Shown here in pieces: positions 1 to 9,639 of a stretch of 64,000 bases of DNA. Position 1 is the first letter of the stretch; the number at the start of each line of letters is the position of its first letter. This DNA comes from Chitinophagaceae bacterium UBA3961 (GTDB lineage: Bacteria; Bacteroidota; Bacteroidia; Chitinophagales; Chitinophagaceae), in assembly GCA_002385265.1 (NCBI GenBank), contig DGDD01000300.1, positions 53,058-117,057 of the forward strand, read 5' to 3'. The notes under the pieces are model-generated. The model made no database searches and was not told where the DNA came from. It worked only from the letters and a program-made list of their open reading frames with translations. A program made the position numbers and the translations under genes.

Positions 1-2106
1 GCAAACTTTGATGAATGGGTTACGACACCTATTCAAAAAGACGAAACAGTAGGGGGGTTGAGAATAAAGTCAATAACCAATTATGACGGTGTTTCAACTG
101 CCAATAATATGGTTACTAGTTATTCCTATTCTTCCAATGGCAAAAGCACGGGCATACTATACAGCAGGCCAACTTATGTTTATAAAATTAGAAATGATAT
201 TTGGCGAGACGTTGGTTTCCAAGATGGTCCGAATTGTGGCTTATATGGCTGTGTGGATTGTAATGGCTCTGCGTTTGCTAAAAGTGGATCAACTATTCGT
301 CCTCTATCAACAACGCAAGGTAACCATATTGGATACAATGAAGTAAAAGAAAGCAAAGTAGGTGGAGGATATACTGTTTATCGTTATTATGGCTCCAATT
401 TATGGGATCTAAACGTTTCAGATGTTGCTGTAAGGTCGATTGTTACAAATGCGGGATGTGAGCCAACGGTTGTTAACTATCCATTTATTCCCTATCCATT
501 TGAATACAAGCGAGGTGAATTGAAGTATGTCGGTATCTTCAATGAGGCAGGACAAATCTTAAAGGAGACCGAGTATTACCACACCTATATAGAGGATTCT
601 ATTAAGACTCCTGCATTGATGGTGTCTGTTTCTCCCATTGGTTCTGTAGATCCAATGCTTCCATCTTACTATAATTTAGTGACTTCCAAGAAAGTGCAAA
701 TGCAAGTAGTTGAGAAGGACTATGCGCAGGGCTTTGCTGCAGGTATGATGAAGTCTTCCAATACTTATTTTGAGAGTCCCTATCATACAAGTACGACCAG
801 AACTTCTGTAGTGTCTTCAAAAGGTGAAGTATTGGAGAATAGAATAAAGTATAGTTTCGACTACAGGGTTGCTAGTTGTGATACCATAAAAGATGGATGG
901 AATGCCTATGCTACCGCTGCTGCAGCTGCACTACTTCGCTACAACCAAAGGAAAGATACTTGTTCTACACACCTTTGTCGTTGGTGGGCTTGGCAAGCTT
1001 ATATTAAGGAACTGGCGGATGCGAGAATCTCGTACGTTAACACTCGAAAAGCCAATATTTCAAATGACAATAGCCAATTCAATACCTGTATGTTGAATTG
1101 GAAGAACATAAATGCTGACGCTAACTTGAAGCCTGTACTTGAACTACGTAGTAGAAATATGAATGTTCCAATAGAATCTACCTCATGGAACGGTTCAAAT
1201 ATTATAAGTGCCAATTTTGTTCAATATGGATATTCGCTTGCCCCTACAACTATGCCAGTGCCTGCCAAAGTTTTTTCAATCCCACTTTCCAGTCTCGCTT
1301 CAACTTTTTCTCCGTCTGTTGTGAGTTCTTCGACTATAACTAAAGATGCCAGATATGAGGAAGAGTCAAATGCAAAATTTAGTAATGGAAACTTGGTAGA
1401 AATTGTTCCAAAATCCGGGGTTATGACTTCTTATGTTTGGGGATTAAACAATGCGGTTCCTATAGTTAAAGCGACTGGTGTTTCGTATGCTAACTTAAAA
1501 TCGGCTTACGACGCAGTTAGTGGAAATTTAGCTACACTTCGAGGACATTCCTTGCTGACCAATGCATTTGTAAATACATATGAGTATAACACCATCCTAG
1601 GCCTATTGAAGGAGTCAAATCACAATTCCCGAAATCAGACGTATGAATACGATGGGCTGTTTAGGCTCCTAAGGATGCGAGATCATAACAACAACATTAT
1701 TAAACAATACGAGTATAAATTCCGCTTTGGAGTTTGCGCACCGCTATGGCAGAATGAAGGAGCCGTTTATTGCGAGTCTGTTGCAGGTTCCAATACTGGT
1801 AACCAAGTACAACTACAAAGAGATACCAACCCATGCAGTACTACATACAATACAACAAGAACAGTCGTTGTTACCTATAATACAAATTCCTGCCCCGTTT
1901 CACTCTGTAATTCAGGGAATTGTTTAGGTCCAGATAAAAAATGTATTAATGATGTATGCACTACGGGCTGGAAAGTGTACACGGGTTCTACGTACGATTA
2001 CTCGCGTGGACTGTATATCTGTACATTCCATTACGAATGGTCTGATGGTTCTTGGTCGCCAAACTACCAAGAGGAAAGTGCTTCTGATTGTAGTTTTATT
2101 ATGTAA
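1..2106 (+). CDS. RHS/YD-repeat-like surface protein with Cys-rich tail (5' partial)
   Basis: The frame is open from base 1, so the true start lies outside the window; 701 residues are visible. The first TTG in frame, at 58, is not a credible start because coding sequence continues upstream of it. A YD-type repeat pair lies at about residues 520-567 (NTYEYNTILGLLKES and QTYEYDGLFRLLRM), as in Bacteroidota RHS-like surface proteins. The last ~125 residues hold about ten cysteines and many Thr, Tyr and Ser residues, suggesting a disulfide-rich extracellular domain. No RHS core motif or toxin tip is present. It lies 7 nt upstream of the next gene and heads an operon ending in the RHS toxin and its immunity gene. 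Its exact role is unknown; a structural or adhesive partner of the toxin is inference. Confidence 0.6.
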   Translation, partial: ANFDEWVTTPIQKDETVGGLRIKSITNYDGVSTANNMVTSYSYSSNGKSTGILYSRPTYVYKIRNDIWRDVGFQDGPNCGLYGCVDCNGSAFAKSGSTIRPLSTTQGNHIGYNEVKESKVGGGYTVYRYYGSNLWDLNVSDVAVRSIVTNAGCEPTVVNYPFIPYPFEYKRGELKYVGIFNEAGQILKETEYYHTYIEDSIKTPALMVSVSPIGSVDPMLPSYYNLVTSKKVQMQVVEKDYAQGFAAGMMKSSNTYFESPYHTSTTRTSVVSSKGEVLENRIKYSFDYRVASCDTIKDGWNAYATAAAAALLRYNQRKDTCSTHLCRWWAWQAYIKELADARISYVNTRKANISNDNSQFNTCMLNWKNINADANLKPVLELRSRNMNVPIESTSWNGSNIISANFVQYGYSLAPTTMPVPAKVFSIPLSSLASTFSPSVVSSSTITKDARYEEESNAKFSNGNLVEIVPKSGVMTSYVWGLNNAVPIVKATGVSYANLKSAYDAVSGNLATLRGHSLLTNAFVNTYEYNTILGLLKESNHNSRNQTYEYDGLFRLLRMRDHNNNIIKQYEYKFRFGVCAPLWQNEGAVYCESVAGSNTGNQVQLQRDTNPCSTTYNTTRTVVVTYNTNSCPVSLCNSGNCLGPDKKCINDVCTTGWKVYTGSTYDYSRGLYICTFHYEWSDGSWSPNYQEESASDCSFIM

Positions 2107-2113
2107 AAAATAG

Positions 2114-2455
2114 ATGAATATGAAAGCTTTACTGATCATTTTGGTCATGGTATGTTCTTATGCTGTTAAAGGGCAAGAAGCAAGTTCAGCAGATTTAATT
2201 GCTGAGAAAATTGCTAATAGGATGAGAGATTCGCTGGATTTGTCTGGAAGTATTCGCGACAGTATTGTTACCATTAACAAACAAATTAACTCTGCAAAGA
2301 AGGAAAAGATGGTAGCTGGTGGAGTTTATGATGAGATTCGAAAGCAGATTCAACAAATTGAGAACAGACGAGATTCTTTGTATCAAGCGATACTGCCTGC
2401 AGATAAATTTTTGTTGTACAAACAAAAGAAATCGATGCTGATTCGAAATGACTAA
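2114..2455 (+). CDS. small secreted coiled-coil hypothetical protein
   Basis: A 113-residue protein that I do not recognise as a family. Residues 1-20 (MNMKALLIILVMVCSYAVKG) form a Sec signal peptide ending near GQ; a second ATG at 2120 is an equally good start. The mature part is charged and helical, rich in Glu, Lys, Arg, Asp and Ile, and probably a coiled coil. It sits 7 nt after the preceding RHS-like gene and 33 nt before the barrel-protein gene, so it is almost certainly cotranscribed with them. A periplasmic or surface accessory role in the RHS locus is inference. The coding assignment rests on the signal peptide and the tight operon spacing. Confidence 0.6.
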   Translation: MNMKALLIILVMVCSYAVKGQEASSADLIAEKIANRMRDSLDLSGSIRDSIVTINKQINSAKKEKMVAGGVYDEIRKQIQQIENRRDSLYQAILPADKFLLYKQKKSMLIRND

Positions 2456-2488
2456 AACTGTCCTATTGTAACTATTATTCAATTTCAC

Positions 2489-3898
2489 ATGAAGTATTGT
2501 TTTCTTTTGATACTAATCTTGATAGGTAAGGGTCAGATTCTGGCTCAAGATTCGGTGACTATCGTTGGATATTCGCAAATAGTTGACATTGGAAAAATGG
2601 GAGTGACTGCGAAAGCAATGGTTCATGATATCGAAAAAGCGCAGAAGCGTTATGTAAAAAAGTTTCAAAAGATAGAGAACAAACTATTGAAGAAACTGTA
2701 CAAGATTGATAGCAGTAGAGCTCAAGTACTCAAAGCAAGCAACCGTGTTTTTTTTGGGTCTATTGAGAGTAGTATTAAGAAAGCCTCTAATGCCAACTAT
2801 TTTGGAAGACTTGACACATTGATTACTGGACTCGATTTTTTACAAAAGCATTCGAGTGGATTTTCTCAAGCAAGCAATAGTATCAAGGCCTTGTCAAATT
2901 CCACCAAGAGTTTGAATGAATTTAAACAAAAGCTTCAAGAGGGGAGAGAGCTTTCTGCACTACTTGAAGAAAGAAAGGCTTTTCTTAAGGAGACGCTAAA
3001 GGGTATAGATGTCTCAAAATATTTTAAAAGCTATTCAAAAGAGTTGTATTATTTGAACTCAAGTATTATCGAGATAAAACAAGTGTTTCGTGAACCTCGG
3101 AAGGCTGAGGAGAGAATATTGTTTCTATTAAACCAAACGTCACAGTTTAAAGAGTTTTTAAGAGAGCATTCTGAGTTAGCCACTTTATTTCGAATTCCAA
3201 ACGATCCTTCCGATCCAAGCGGACTGAGTGGTTTAGCTGGACTACAAACAAGATCTCAAGTCGCAGCATTGATTCAACAGCAAATTGGTCCAGTTGACTT
3301 TCAATCTGTAAGACAGAATTTGAATGAGGCCCAAGGGCAACTAGAACTGTTAAAGTCGAAGCTGTCTAAAAATCCTGATGCAACTGATGATCTACCAAAT
3401 TTCAAACCTAATCATCAAAAATCCAAAAACTTTTGGCGGCGTGTAGAAATTGGGTCTAATGTACAGTCAAATCGTGGAAATAGTTTTTTTCCGGTGACAA
3501 GTGATGTAGGGTTAAGTGCTGGGTATAAATTAAATGATTTTAGCGTGGTTGGTATTGGCTCCAGTTTCAAGTTGGGATGGGGTGAAGGTGTTCGAAACAT
3601 TCGTTTTAGTTCACAAGGGGTTGCGCTCAGATCTTTCTTGGACATCAAACTGAAAGGAAGTTTTTGGGCAACAGGTGGGTTTGAGCTGAATTATTGGAAT
3701 AGGATCAATTCATTGTCGGTTTTTTCTAACTTGAATCCATGGCAAAAATCCGGTTTAATAGGGGTGAGTAAAATAGTATCGCTGAACTCGAAGTTTTTCA
3801 AAAAAACAAAAGTTCAAATATTGTGGGACTTTATCGGTAAATCAAACTCACCTAACTATCAGCCTTTTGTGTTTAGATATTCTTACAACTTTAGATAG
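2489..3898 (+). CDS. secreted protein with helical stalk and C-terminal outer-membrane beta-barrel-like domain
   Basis: A 469-residue protein. Residues 1-19 form a signal peptide cleaved near LAQ. Residues about 25-310 are Lys/Glu-rich, helical and probably coiled coil. From about residue 315 the sequence changes to alternating aromatic and polar strands and ends in FRYSYNFR; a terminal aromatic residue close to the end is typical of outer-membrane barrels. I do not recognise a named family. The gene lies between the small secreted protein and the RHS toxin with gaps of 33 and about 38 nt. It could be an outer-membrane anchor or conduit for the neighbouring RHS proteins, but that is inference from position and architecture. 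Confidence 0.6.
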   Translation: MKYCFLLILILIGKGQILAQDSVTIVGYSQIVDIGKMGVTAKAMVHDIEKAQKRYVKKFQKIENKLLKKLYKIDSSRAQVLKASNRVFFGSIESSIKKASNANYFGRLDTLITGLDFLQKHSSGFSQASNSIKALSNSTKSLNEFKQKLQEGRELSALLEERKAFLKETLKGIDVSKYFKSYSKELYYLNSSIIEIKQVFREPRKAEERILFLLNQTSQFKEFLREHSELATLFRIPNDPSDPSGLSGLAGLQTRSQVAALIQQQIGPVDFQSVRQNLNEAQGQLELLKSKLSKNPDATDDLPNFKPNHQKSKNFWRRVEIGSNVQSNRGNSFFPVTSDVGLSAGYKLNDFSVVGIGSSFKLGWGEGVRNIRFSSQGVALRSFLDIKLKGSFWATGGFELNYWNRINSLSVFSNLNPWQKSGLIGVSKIVSLNSKFFKKTKVQILWDFIGKSNSPNYQPFVFRYSYNFR

Positions 3899-3936
3899 AT
3901 ATACCAAACTATTCATTAAACCAATTCTTTTGAGTG

Positions 3937-6900
3937 ATGCGTTTCAATTTTGATTTTAAAAGAATCCTGATATATTCAGTTGAATTGAGCTTTTGTGTGT
4001 TGGGGTACAGTCAAGTAAAAGCTCAAACAAGCTACAATAGTTCGATTGAAGTAAATTACGTTCGTGTTTGGGAAGCTTCTGCTCCCGAATCAAATGCGAC
4101 TGTTTTGCCAACTCGTCCGCTGAGAGATGTTAAAATGTCTACCCAATATTTTGACGGATTAGGTCGCCCATTGCAAACAGTTGTGAAACAAGGGTCTTTA
4201 GAGACAGGAGGTTCGGCGGTAGATATGGTCGTTCCAAATTTGTATAATGTTTTGGGCCAAGAGGTGAATAGTTATTTACCTTTCGCAGCAACTACAACGG
4301 GAGGTAACGCATCAATCAGTGATGGTGGATTTAAGTTGAATCCATTCCAGCAGCAGGCTGCATTTATGAACGCTCAATACACTGGTCAAGGTGAAAGCTA
4401 CTTTTACAGTCAAGTGAATATCGAGGCTTCTCCTTTAGCAAGGGTGTTGAAAACACTGCCTCCGGGTCTTAGTTGGGTTGGTTCAAATAGAGGTGTGGTT
4501 AATGAGTATACTTTCAATCAGGCAGAAGAAACCAACGTAAAAAAGTGGACAGTTGCGCAAACTTCGGGAAGTATACCAACCGTAACCGGTGCGTATGGAG
4601 CTGGCGAGTTGTACCGCATGGGAACAGTTGATGAACATGGTAATACGGTATATCAATATAGTGATAAAAATGGAGCTGTTGTTTTGAAGAGTGTTCAATT
4701 GGGTACCGATTGGGCTCATACATTCTATGTTTATGATGAGTTTGGTAGATTGCGGACTGTGGTTCCTCCCAAAGCAGTGGCGGCCATCAATACGACTTGG
4801 GTGCTTACCACAGCTATTATGAATGAACTCTGCTATCGCTATGAATACGACAAGCGTGGACGTCTGATTGTCAAAAAAGTTCCGGGGGCAGAGGAAGTTA
4901 GAATGGTGTATGATGCTAGGGATCGATTGGTAATGACACAAGATGGCAATATGCGAATTGCCAATAAGTGGTCTTATGTTGTTTATGACACCTATAACCG
5001 GCCAATAGAAACAGGAGTTTTGGTTAATAGCAGTACTCATACTGTCTTGATGGATGCCGCCTATAATAGTATTTCCTATCCTAGCACAACCGGTTCAACG
5101 GTTTTGACAAAGACATTCTACGACAATTACTCTTGGTTAGCTTCTAATGGCAACCCATTCAGTTCATCAAGGTCAGTAACGGATGATGCTTTGCTATTAG
5201 CTGCTTCTTCCTCCTATCCCTATACACAGTTTCCGACTCAGTCTACATTAACTAAAGGCCTGCCTACTGGATCGATGGTTAATGTATTGGAAAGTACACA
5301 GAACTTGTATACTATCAGTTATTATGATGAATATGGTCGAATGATTCAATGTCAAAAGCAGACACTAAATAGTGGGGTAACCATTGTTACGAACCAATAC
5401 AGCTATTCCGGACAATTACTATCAAACTATACAAGTACAAAGATCAGTAATACAGGTGCTACCATTGGAAGTCTGACCAAATATGAACACGATGATTTGG
5501 GTCGAATAAGTTTAATCAAAAAGCAAGCCCGTTCGTCAACGGGTTTGAATAGTGCAGAGAAGGTATTAGTTCAGAGTGAATACGATAAATTGGGACAATT
5601 GAAGAAAAAGACATTTTCTCCTGGATTTGGAACAAGTGGATTAGAATCTCTACAATATGAGTATAATGTTCGTGGTTGGTTACTAGGGGCCAATCGGAAT
5701 TATACAAAAGATCAAAATAGTACCAATTATTTCGGGTTTGACCTAGCCTATGATAAGATTAGTGGAGTTTTAGTAGGCGCCCAATCGTACTCAGCAGCAC
5801 AGTATAATGGCAATATTGCGGGAATGACATGGAAAAGTAAGGGTGATGGTGAGAAGCGAAAATATGATTTTACTTACGATGGGATGAATCGTTTGTTAAA
5901 AGCCGATTTTACACAGTACACGAGTGGCACATTTAACAAGTCTGCTGGATTTAATTTTGATGTAAAGATGGGGGATGGTGTAAATGCCAACACTGCCTAC
6001 GATCTAAATGGTAACATCTTGAGAATGCAGCAGTTTGGTTATAAGTTATCAGGAAGCGCTCAGATCGATGATTTAACCTATACCTATGCGACCAATAGCA
6101 ACAAATTAGTAAAAGTAACTGATGCCTTCAACGATGCAGCAACTAAATTGGGTGATTTTAAAGATGGCTCGAATGCAACGACTGATGACTATACTTTTGA
6201 CAATAATGGCAATACTATAACGGATCAAAACAAAGACATTACAAGCATAAGCTACAATATTCTAAACCTGCCGCAAGTTGTAATAGTCAATAAGACACCT
6301 ACAGATATCGAAAAGAATAGCACCATAACTTATACGTATGATGCTTCGGGGAATAAATTAAGGAAAGTTGTACTTGATAAAACGGTGACGCCCAACAAAA
6401 TAACGACCACCTTATACGCTGGCGGACAAATTTACGAGAATGATGTATTGCAATTGATTGGACACGAAGAGGGGCGTATTCGATTTGTGCCGGCTGATGG
6501 TTCAACTGCAGCTAGCTTTCAGTTCGACTACATGCTGAAAGACCATTTGGGCAATGTTCGGATGGTATTGACTGATGAGCAAAAGGTAGAGGCTTATCCT
6601 GCGGCTACAATGGAAACAGCAACGAGTACCGCGGAGAATTTACTCTATGCTAATATCAATTCCACCAGATCTACTAAGCCTGCAGGATATCCGGCAGACA
6701 GTTACTCTAGCCCTAATACGTATGCTGCTAAAACCAGTGGAAGTGGTAATAAATTAGGGCCAGCTATTATCTTAAAAGTAATGGCAGGCGATAAGTTTAA
6801 TGTACGAGTAAGTAGTTGGTACAAAACAGGGGGAGTAAGTCCACAAACGCCTACCAGCGCCTTGAATGACTTAGTTAGTGCACTGACCAACTCGTTTGCC

Positions 6901-8226
6901 AATATGGCTTCTTCAAAGGGGGGACCTACGGCAACTGAATTTACAAGCAGCGGTCTACCCTCCAATGTTGCCAATAGCTTTTTAACTAGCCAAACTACAG
7001 TTGCCGGTCGCCCTAAAGCTTATTTAAACTGGATATTGGTTGATGAGCAGTTCAAGTTTGTAAGTGGTAATCCGGATATTGTTGGAGCGAATGAAACCTT
7101 TAAGATACATCAGTTTACGGATTTGCCTGTGACTAAGAATGGTTATTTGTACGTTTATGTTAGTAATGAAACACCAAATATTGATGTTTACTTTGATAAT
7201 TTACAAGTTACTTTGAGTAAGGGGCAGATACTGGAGGAGACGCATTATTATCCTTTTGGATTGACGATGGCCGGAATCTCGGCAAAAACTAATAATTCAT
7301 TAATAAATTATTTAAGATGGAATGCCGCAAGTCAATTTGAAACACAAGAGCTAATAAATGGAAATAGTCTAGATATATATTCTACATTTTACAGGAGCCT
7401 AGATCCACAATTGGGTAGATTTTTGCAAATCGATCCATATGCCAATATTCAGGAAGACTACTCGCCATACCAGAGTATGGACAACAATCCCATAATAAAT
7501 GTTGATCCACTTGGAGATTTTGCTACTAGAATGGGAGCATGGTGGCACAGATTATGGCATGGTGGTGGCAAAATTGAAAAGAATGAATATGGTGAATGGT
7601 CGGTAACCAAAACAAAGATTGTAAATTCGACGAGTTCGGCAGGAGTAACAACTACGGCCATAGTAGCATATAGGTACTACGGGGAGGGAAGAAATCAATA
7701 TTCTAATGCTGGAGAGGATTACCTGAGACAGGAAGAAATGAGATGGGATATATTTGTAAAAGGAGATCGATCAATATACAAAGAATATCCTTCTCAGGAC
7801 GAAGCCAATCGTGCGACAATAAATTTAGCTGCTTCTATGGTTTTGCCAAACCCTTTTCTTAAAGGTGGGACTTTGTTTGCGAACAAAGCAAAATTTAGTA
7901 AGGAGATTTTATTGTTAGAATCGCAAAGGATGAGAATGCTGAGAATAGTTCAAAACCCAAAGCTTCGTAGCTGGATTGAAAAACTTTGGAGAGCAGGGGC
8001 TAAATATGGAGATGGTTCTACTGGAGCAATAATTAAACTTGAAAAAAGCGAAGGTGTAATAACATCTGCGAGCGGCTCGCATGTTCAAAAAGGTGAAGAA
8101 GCCTTAGCTGCGATGGCCAAATTTTTGAAAGGTAATTATGGTGAGCTTTGTGAGTCGGATCGGCAAATTGTATTTGAAGTAATTCAAAATCTGACTGATG
8201 GAACTGGACTTAGCTTTAAAAAGTAA
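3937..8226 (+). CDS. DUF6443/RHS repeat-associated core polymorphic toxin-like protein
   Basis: A 1429-residue protein from ATG 3937; GTG at 3934 would add one residue. Residues 1-30 look like a signal peptide ending VKAQ. Residues about 32-165 match DUF6443, with FDGLGRPLQ-type motifs. Many YD repeats follow (YDEFGRL, YEYDKRGRL, YDEYGRM, YEHDDLGRI). The RHS core is at about 1155-1193: LGRFLQIDP, then YSPYQSMDNNP and the boundary VDPLGD. The 235 residues after that boundary form a variable tip, with a small His/Glu-containing terminal module at about 1355-1429 (GDGSTGAI, GSHVQKGEEAL). This is the polymorphic-toxin layout: a conserved delivery shell plus an exchangeable C-terminal effector. 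The tip activity is not assigned. The next gene starts 10 nt downstream and is the likely immunity gene. Confidence 0.85.
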   Translation: MRFNFDFKRILIYSVELSFCVLGYSQVKAQTSYNSSIEVNYVRVWEASAPESNATVLPTRPLRDVKMSTQYFDGLGRPLQTVVKQGSLETGGSAVDMVVPNLYNVLGQEVNSYLPFAATTTGGNASISDGGFKLNPFQQQAAFMNAQYTGQGESYFYSQVNIEASPLARVLKTLPPGLSWVGSNRGVVNEYTFNQAEETNVKKWTVAQTSGSIPTVTGAYGAGELYRMGTVDEHGNTVYQYSDKNGAVVLKSVQLGTDWAHTFYVYDEFGRLRTVVPPKAVAAINTTWVLTTAIMNELCYRYEYDKRGRLIVKKVPGAEEVRMVYDARDRLVMTQDGNMRIANKWSYVVYDTYNRPIETGVLVNSSTHTVLMDAAYNSISYPSTTGSTVLTKTFYDNYSWLASNGNPFSSSRSVTDDALLLAASSSYPYTQFPTQSTLTKGLPTGSMVNVLESTQNLYTISYYDEYGRMIQCQKQTLNSGVTIVTNQYSYSGQLLSNYTSTKISNTGATIGSLTKYEHDDLGRISLIKKQARSSTGLNSAEKVLVQSEYDKLGQLKKKTFSPGFGTSGLESLQYEYNVRGWLLGANRNYTKDQNSTNYFGFDLAYDKISGVLVGAQSYSAAQYNGNIAGMTWKSKGDGEKRKYDFTYDGMNRLLKADFTQYTSGTFNKSAGFNFDVKMGDGVNANTAYDLNGNILRMQQFGYKLSGSAQIDDLTYTYATNSNKLVKVTDAFNDAATKLGDFKDGSNATTDDYTFDNNGNTITDQNKDITSISYNILNLPQVVIVNKTPTDIEKNSTITYTYDASGNKLRKVVLDKTVTPNKITTTLYAGGQIYENDVLQLIGHEEGRIRFVPADGSTAASFQFDYMLKDHLGNVRMVLTDEQKVEAYPAATMETATSTAENLLYANINSTRSTKPAGYPADSYSSPNTYAAKTSGSGNKLGPAIILKVMAGDKFNVRVSSWYKTGGVSPQTPTSALNDLVSALTNSFANMASSKGGPTATEFTSSGLPSNVANSFLTSQTTVAGRPKAYLNWILVDEQFKFVSGNPDIVGANETFKIHQFTDLPVTKNGYLYVYVSNETPNIDVYFDNLQVTLSKGQILEETHYYPFGLTMAGISAKTNNSLINYLRWNAASQFETQELINGNSLDIYSTFYRSLDPQLGRFLQIDPYANIQEDYSPYQSMDNNPIINVDPLGDFATRMGAWWHRLWHGGGKIEKNEYGEWSVTKTKIVNSTSSAGVTTTAIVAYRYYGEGRNQYSNAGEDYLRQEEMRWDIFVKGDRSIYKEYPSQDEANRATINLAASMVLPNPFLKGGTLFANKAKFSKEILLLESQRMRMLRIVQNPKLRSWIEKLWRAGAKYGDGSTGAIIKLEKSEGVITSASGSHVQKGEEALAAMAKFLKGNYGELCESDRQIVFEVIQNLTDGTGLSFKK

Positions 8227-8236
8227 TTTAAGTTGT

Positions 8237-8623
8237 ATGAATAAATTAAATGAGATTGATACGTTTACATTTCAAAAGCTTGCGGAATTATTGTTTGAAA
8301 CCGTTCCCGAATTTCATGAGTATTGCCTTAAGTCTAAGATTTTTGATGATTTCGAGGTTGGAGGATATTCATTTATGAATGAATTTTCAATAAGGCTAGC
8401 AAATGAAATTAACACTTATACATCCTCTGATTTTATAAGTCATTCTTTTACTTATATTAATCTAATTGGTACTAGTAAAAATCTAGAAGTTTTGAATATT
8501 CTAAAGGTTGGTATTTTGGAAATACTTTTTACATCTGGCCAAGTTTGTAGAGATTACACTTCAACGATGCTAAATAGTAATGTACAAATTTTGTTCAATG
8601 ATTATTCAAGATTTTATAGTTAG
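8237..8623 (+). CDS. probable immunity protein for the upstream RHS toxin
   Basis: A 128-residue acidic cytoplasmic protein with no signal peptide. ATG 8237 lies 10 nt after the RHS stop; an upstream in-frame ATG at 8198 would overlap the toxin gene by 29 nt and is less likely. The sequence is all-helical in character and begins with a PEFHEYC-type segment reminiscent of the DUF7674 group found next to Bacteroidota RHS tips (weak resemblance, from memory). Base composition is more AT-rich than the housekeeping genes, as is usual for toxin-tip and immunity modules. Immunity function is inferred from size, position and the polymorphic-toxin context. Confidence 0.6.
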   Translation: MNKLNEIDTFTFQKLAELLFETVPEFHEYCLKSKIFDDFEVGGYSFMNEFSIRLANEINTYTSSDFISHSFTYINLIGTSKNLEVLNILKVGILEILFTSGQVCRDYTSTMLNSNVQILFNDYSRFYS

Positions 8624-8742
8624 AATTTCAAGAATATATTGACTAGGCTAGAGATTTGTGATTTTATGCTACCGCTAATTAAATTTGAGTAAGGCGTGTA
8701 ATGGGTTTATTTCCCTATTCTAAAGCACCAAAAAGATATTAA

Positions 8743-9067
8743 ATGCTTAAAATTACTTTTTTAGAGTTGACCGAACTATATTTGAAAAGCAATAATTGTC
8801 ATTCCTTTGTGGAGAATCTACGGTGAAAGTACAAGCAACGAAGTAATCTATTTCTTAGGATATTTAATAGTCAATAAAAAGATGACAATACCTAATCCAA
8901 TCTACTATAAAGGAGACGAGAAAACACCAATTTCCATTTATGATATTTTACAGTCATTCAGAGTAGAGCCGGGTTCTCCAAAGGACAAGGAGAGGCAACG
9001 CATTTTAAACTACTTAAATGAAATTCAGTTCCCTAAAAATGGTGTGTTTGTTGAATCGAAACGCTAA
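8743..9067 (+). pseudogene. frameshifted small gene, possible orphan immunity remnant
   Basis: ATG 8743 opens a 27-codon frame (MLKITFLELTELYLKSNN...) that stops at TGA 8824. A second frame, shifted by +1 and open from 8786, continues to 9067 with a well-formed sequence (NEVIYFLGYLIVNKKM... ending VFVESKR) but has only a TTG (8807) as a possible start. Removing one base near 8821-8826 would join the two into a protein of about 108 residues, which fits a frameshifted gene better than two separate genes. Immediately upstream, an ATG frame at 8701-8742 (MGLFPYSKAPKRY) ends directly against ATG 8743, like a toxin end abutting an immunity start. Family unknown. A sequencing error is possible. Confidence 0.4.
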
Positions 9068-9249
9068 TGTCGGAATTAATTTAACTGTATTAGTATTACG
9101 ATATTGGTGGAAGACTTATGTCAGAATAGATTGAAGATAGTAGTTTGTAACTACATTGAATCTTATGTGATTTGTACACGAAATTAGGTCTTGAAGATGT
9201 ATTGATTGCCAGAGAATGAATTTGTGGGTAACATGAAATAGATTTTAAA

Positions 9250-9639
9250 ATGGATTTAACAGGAAAAGAAACTTTCAAAGAGAATAAGAGGCTATTAATT
9301 GTATTCTTATCGATAGTTTTTTTGCTTTTTGCTAATCAACTTTATAGAAGAAATAAAGTTTACAACAACGGTGTTTATTCGATTTGTACAATTGTATATT
9401 CCGAAGGCTATAAAGGTGGAATCATGTCAAGAGTAAAATACGAGTATAAAGGAAAGCAATTCACCGATTTGGTCCATACGCCAGGAGGAATGAAGACATT
9501 TGGCGATGCTTACTTTATTAAGTTACTTCCCGATAATCCAGATGCATTTGTTTTTTTAGAGGATTTTCCAGTGCCGGCTTGTTTGTTAAATGTAAAGGTA
9601 CCCCCTGACGGTTGGAAGGAGTTGCCCACTTGTAAATAA
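9250..9639 (+). CDS. single-pass membrane hypothetical protein, possible orphan immunity
   Basis: A 129-residue protein. Residues about 14-31 (LLIVFLSIVFLLFANQLY) form one membrane helix, followed by a positive RRNK, so the C-terminal ~95 residues may face the cytoplasm or periplasm. The remainder looks like a small beta-domain (VKYEYKGKQFTDLVH) resembling DUF3592-like extracytoplasmic modules only in a general way. I do not recognise a family. It lies in the AT-rich stretch downstream of the RHS toxin, where displaced immunity genes usually accumulate; that role is inference. No partner toxin is visible next to it. Confidence 0.5.
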   Translation: MDLTGKETFKENKRLLIVFLSIVFLLFANQLYRRNKVYNNGVYSICTIVYSEGYKGGIMSRVKYEYKGKQFTDLVHTPGGMKTFGDAYFIKLLPDNPDAFVFLEDFPVPACLLNVKVPPDGWKELPTCK

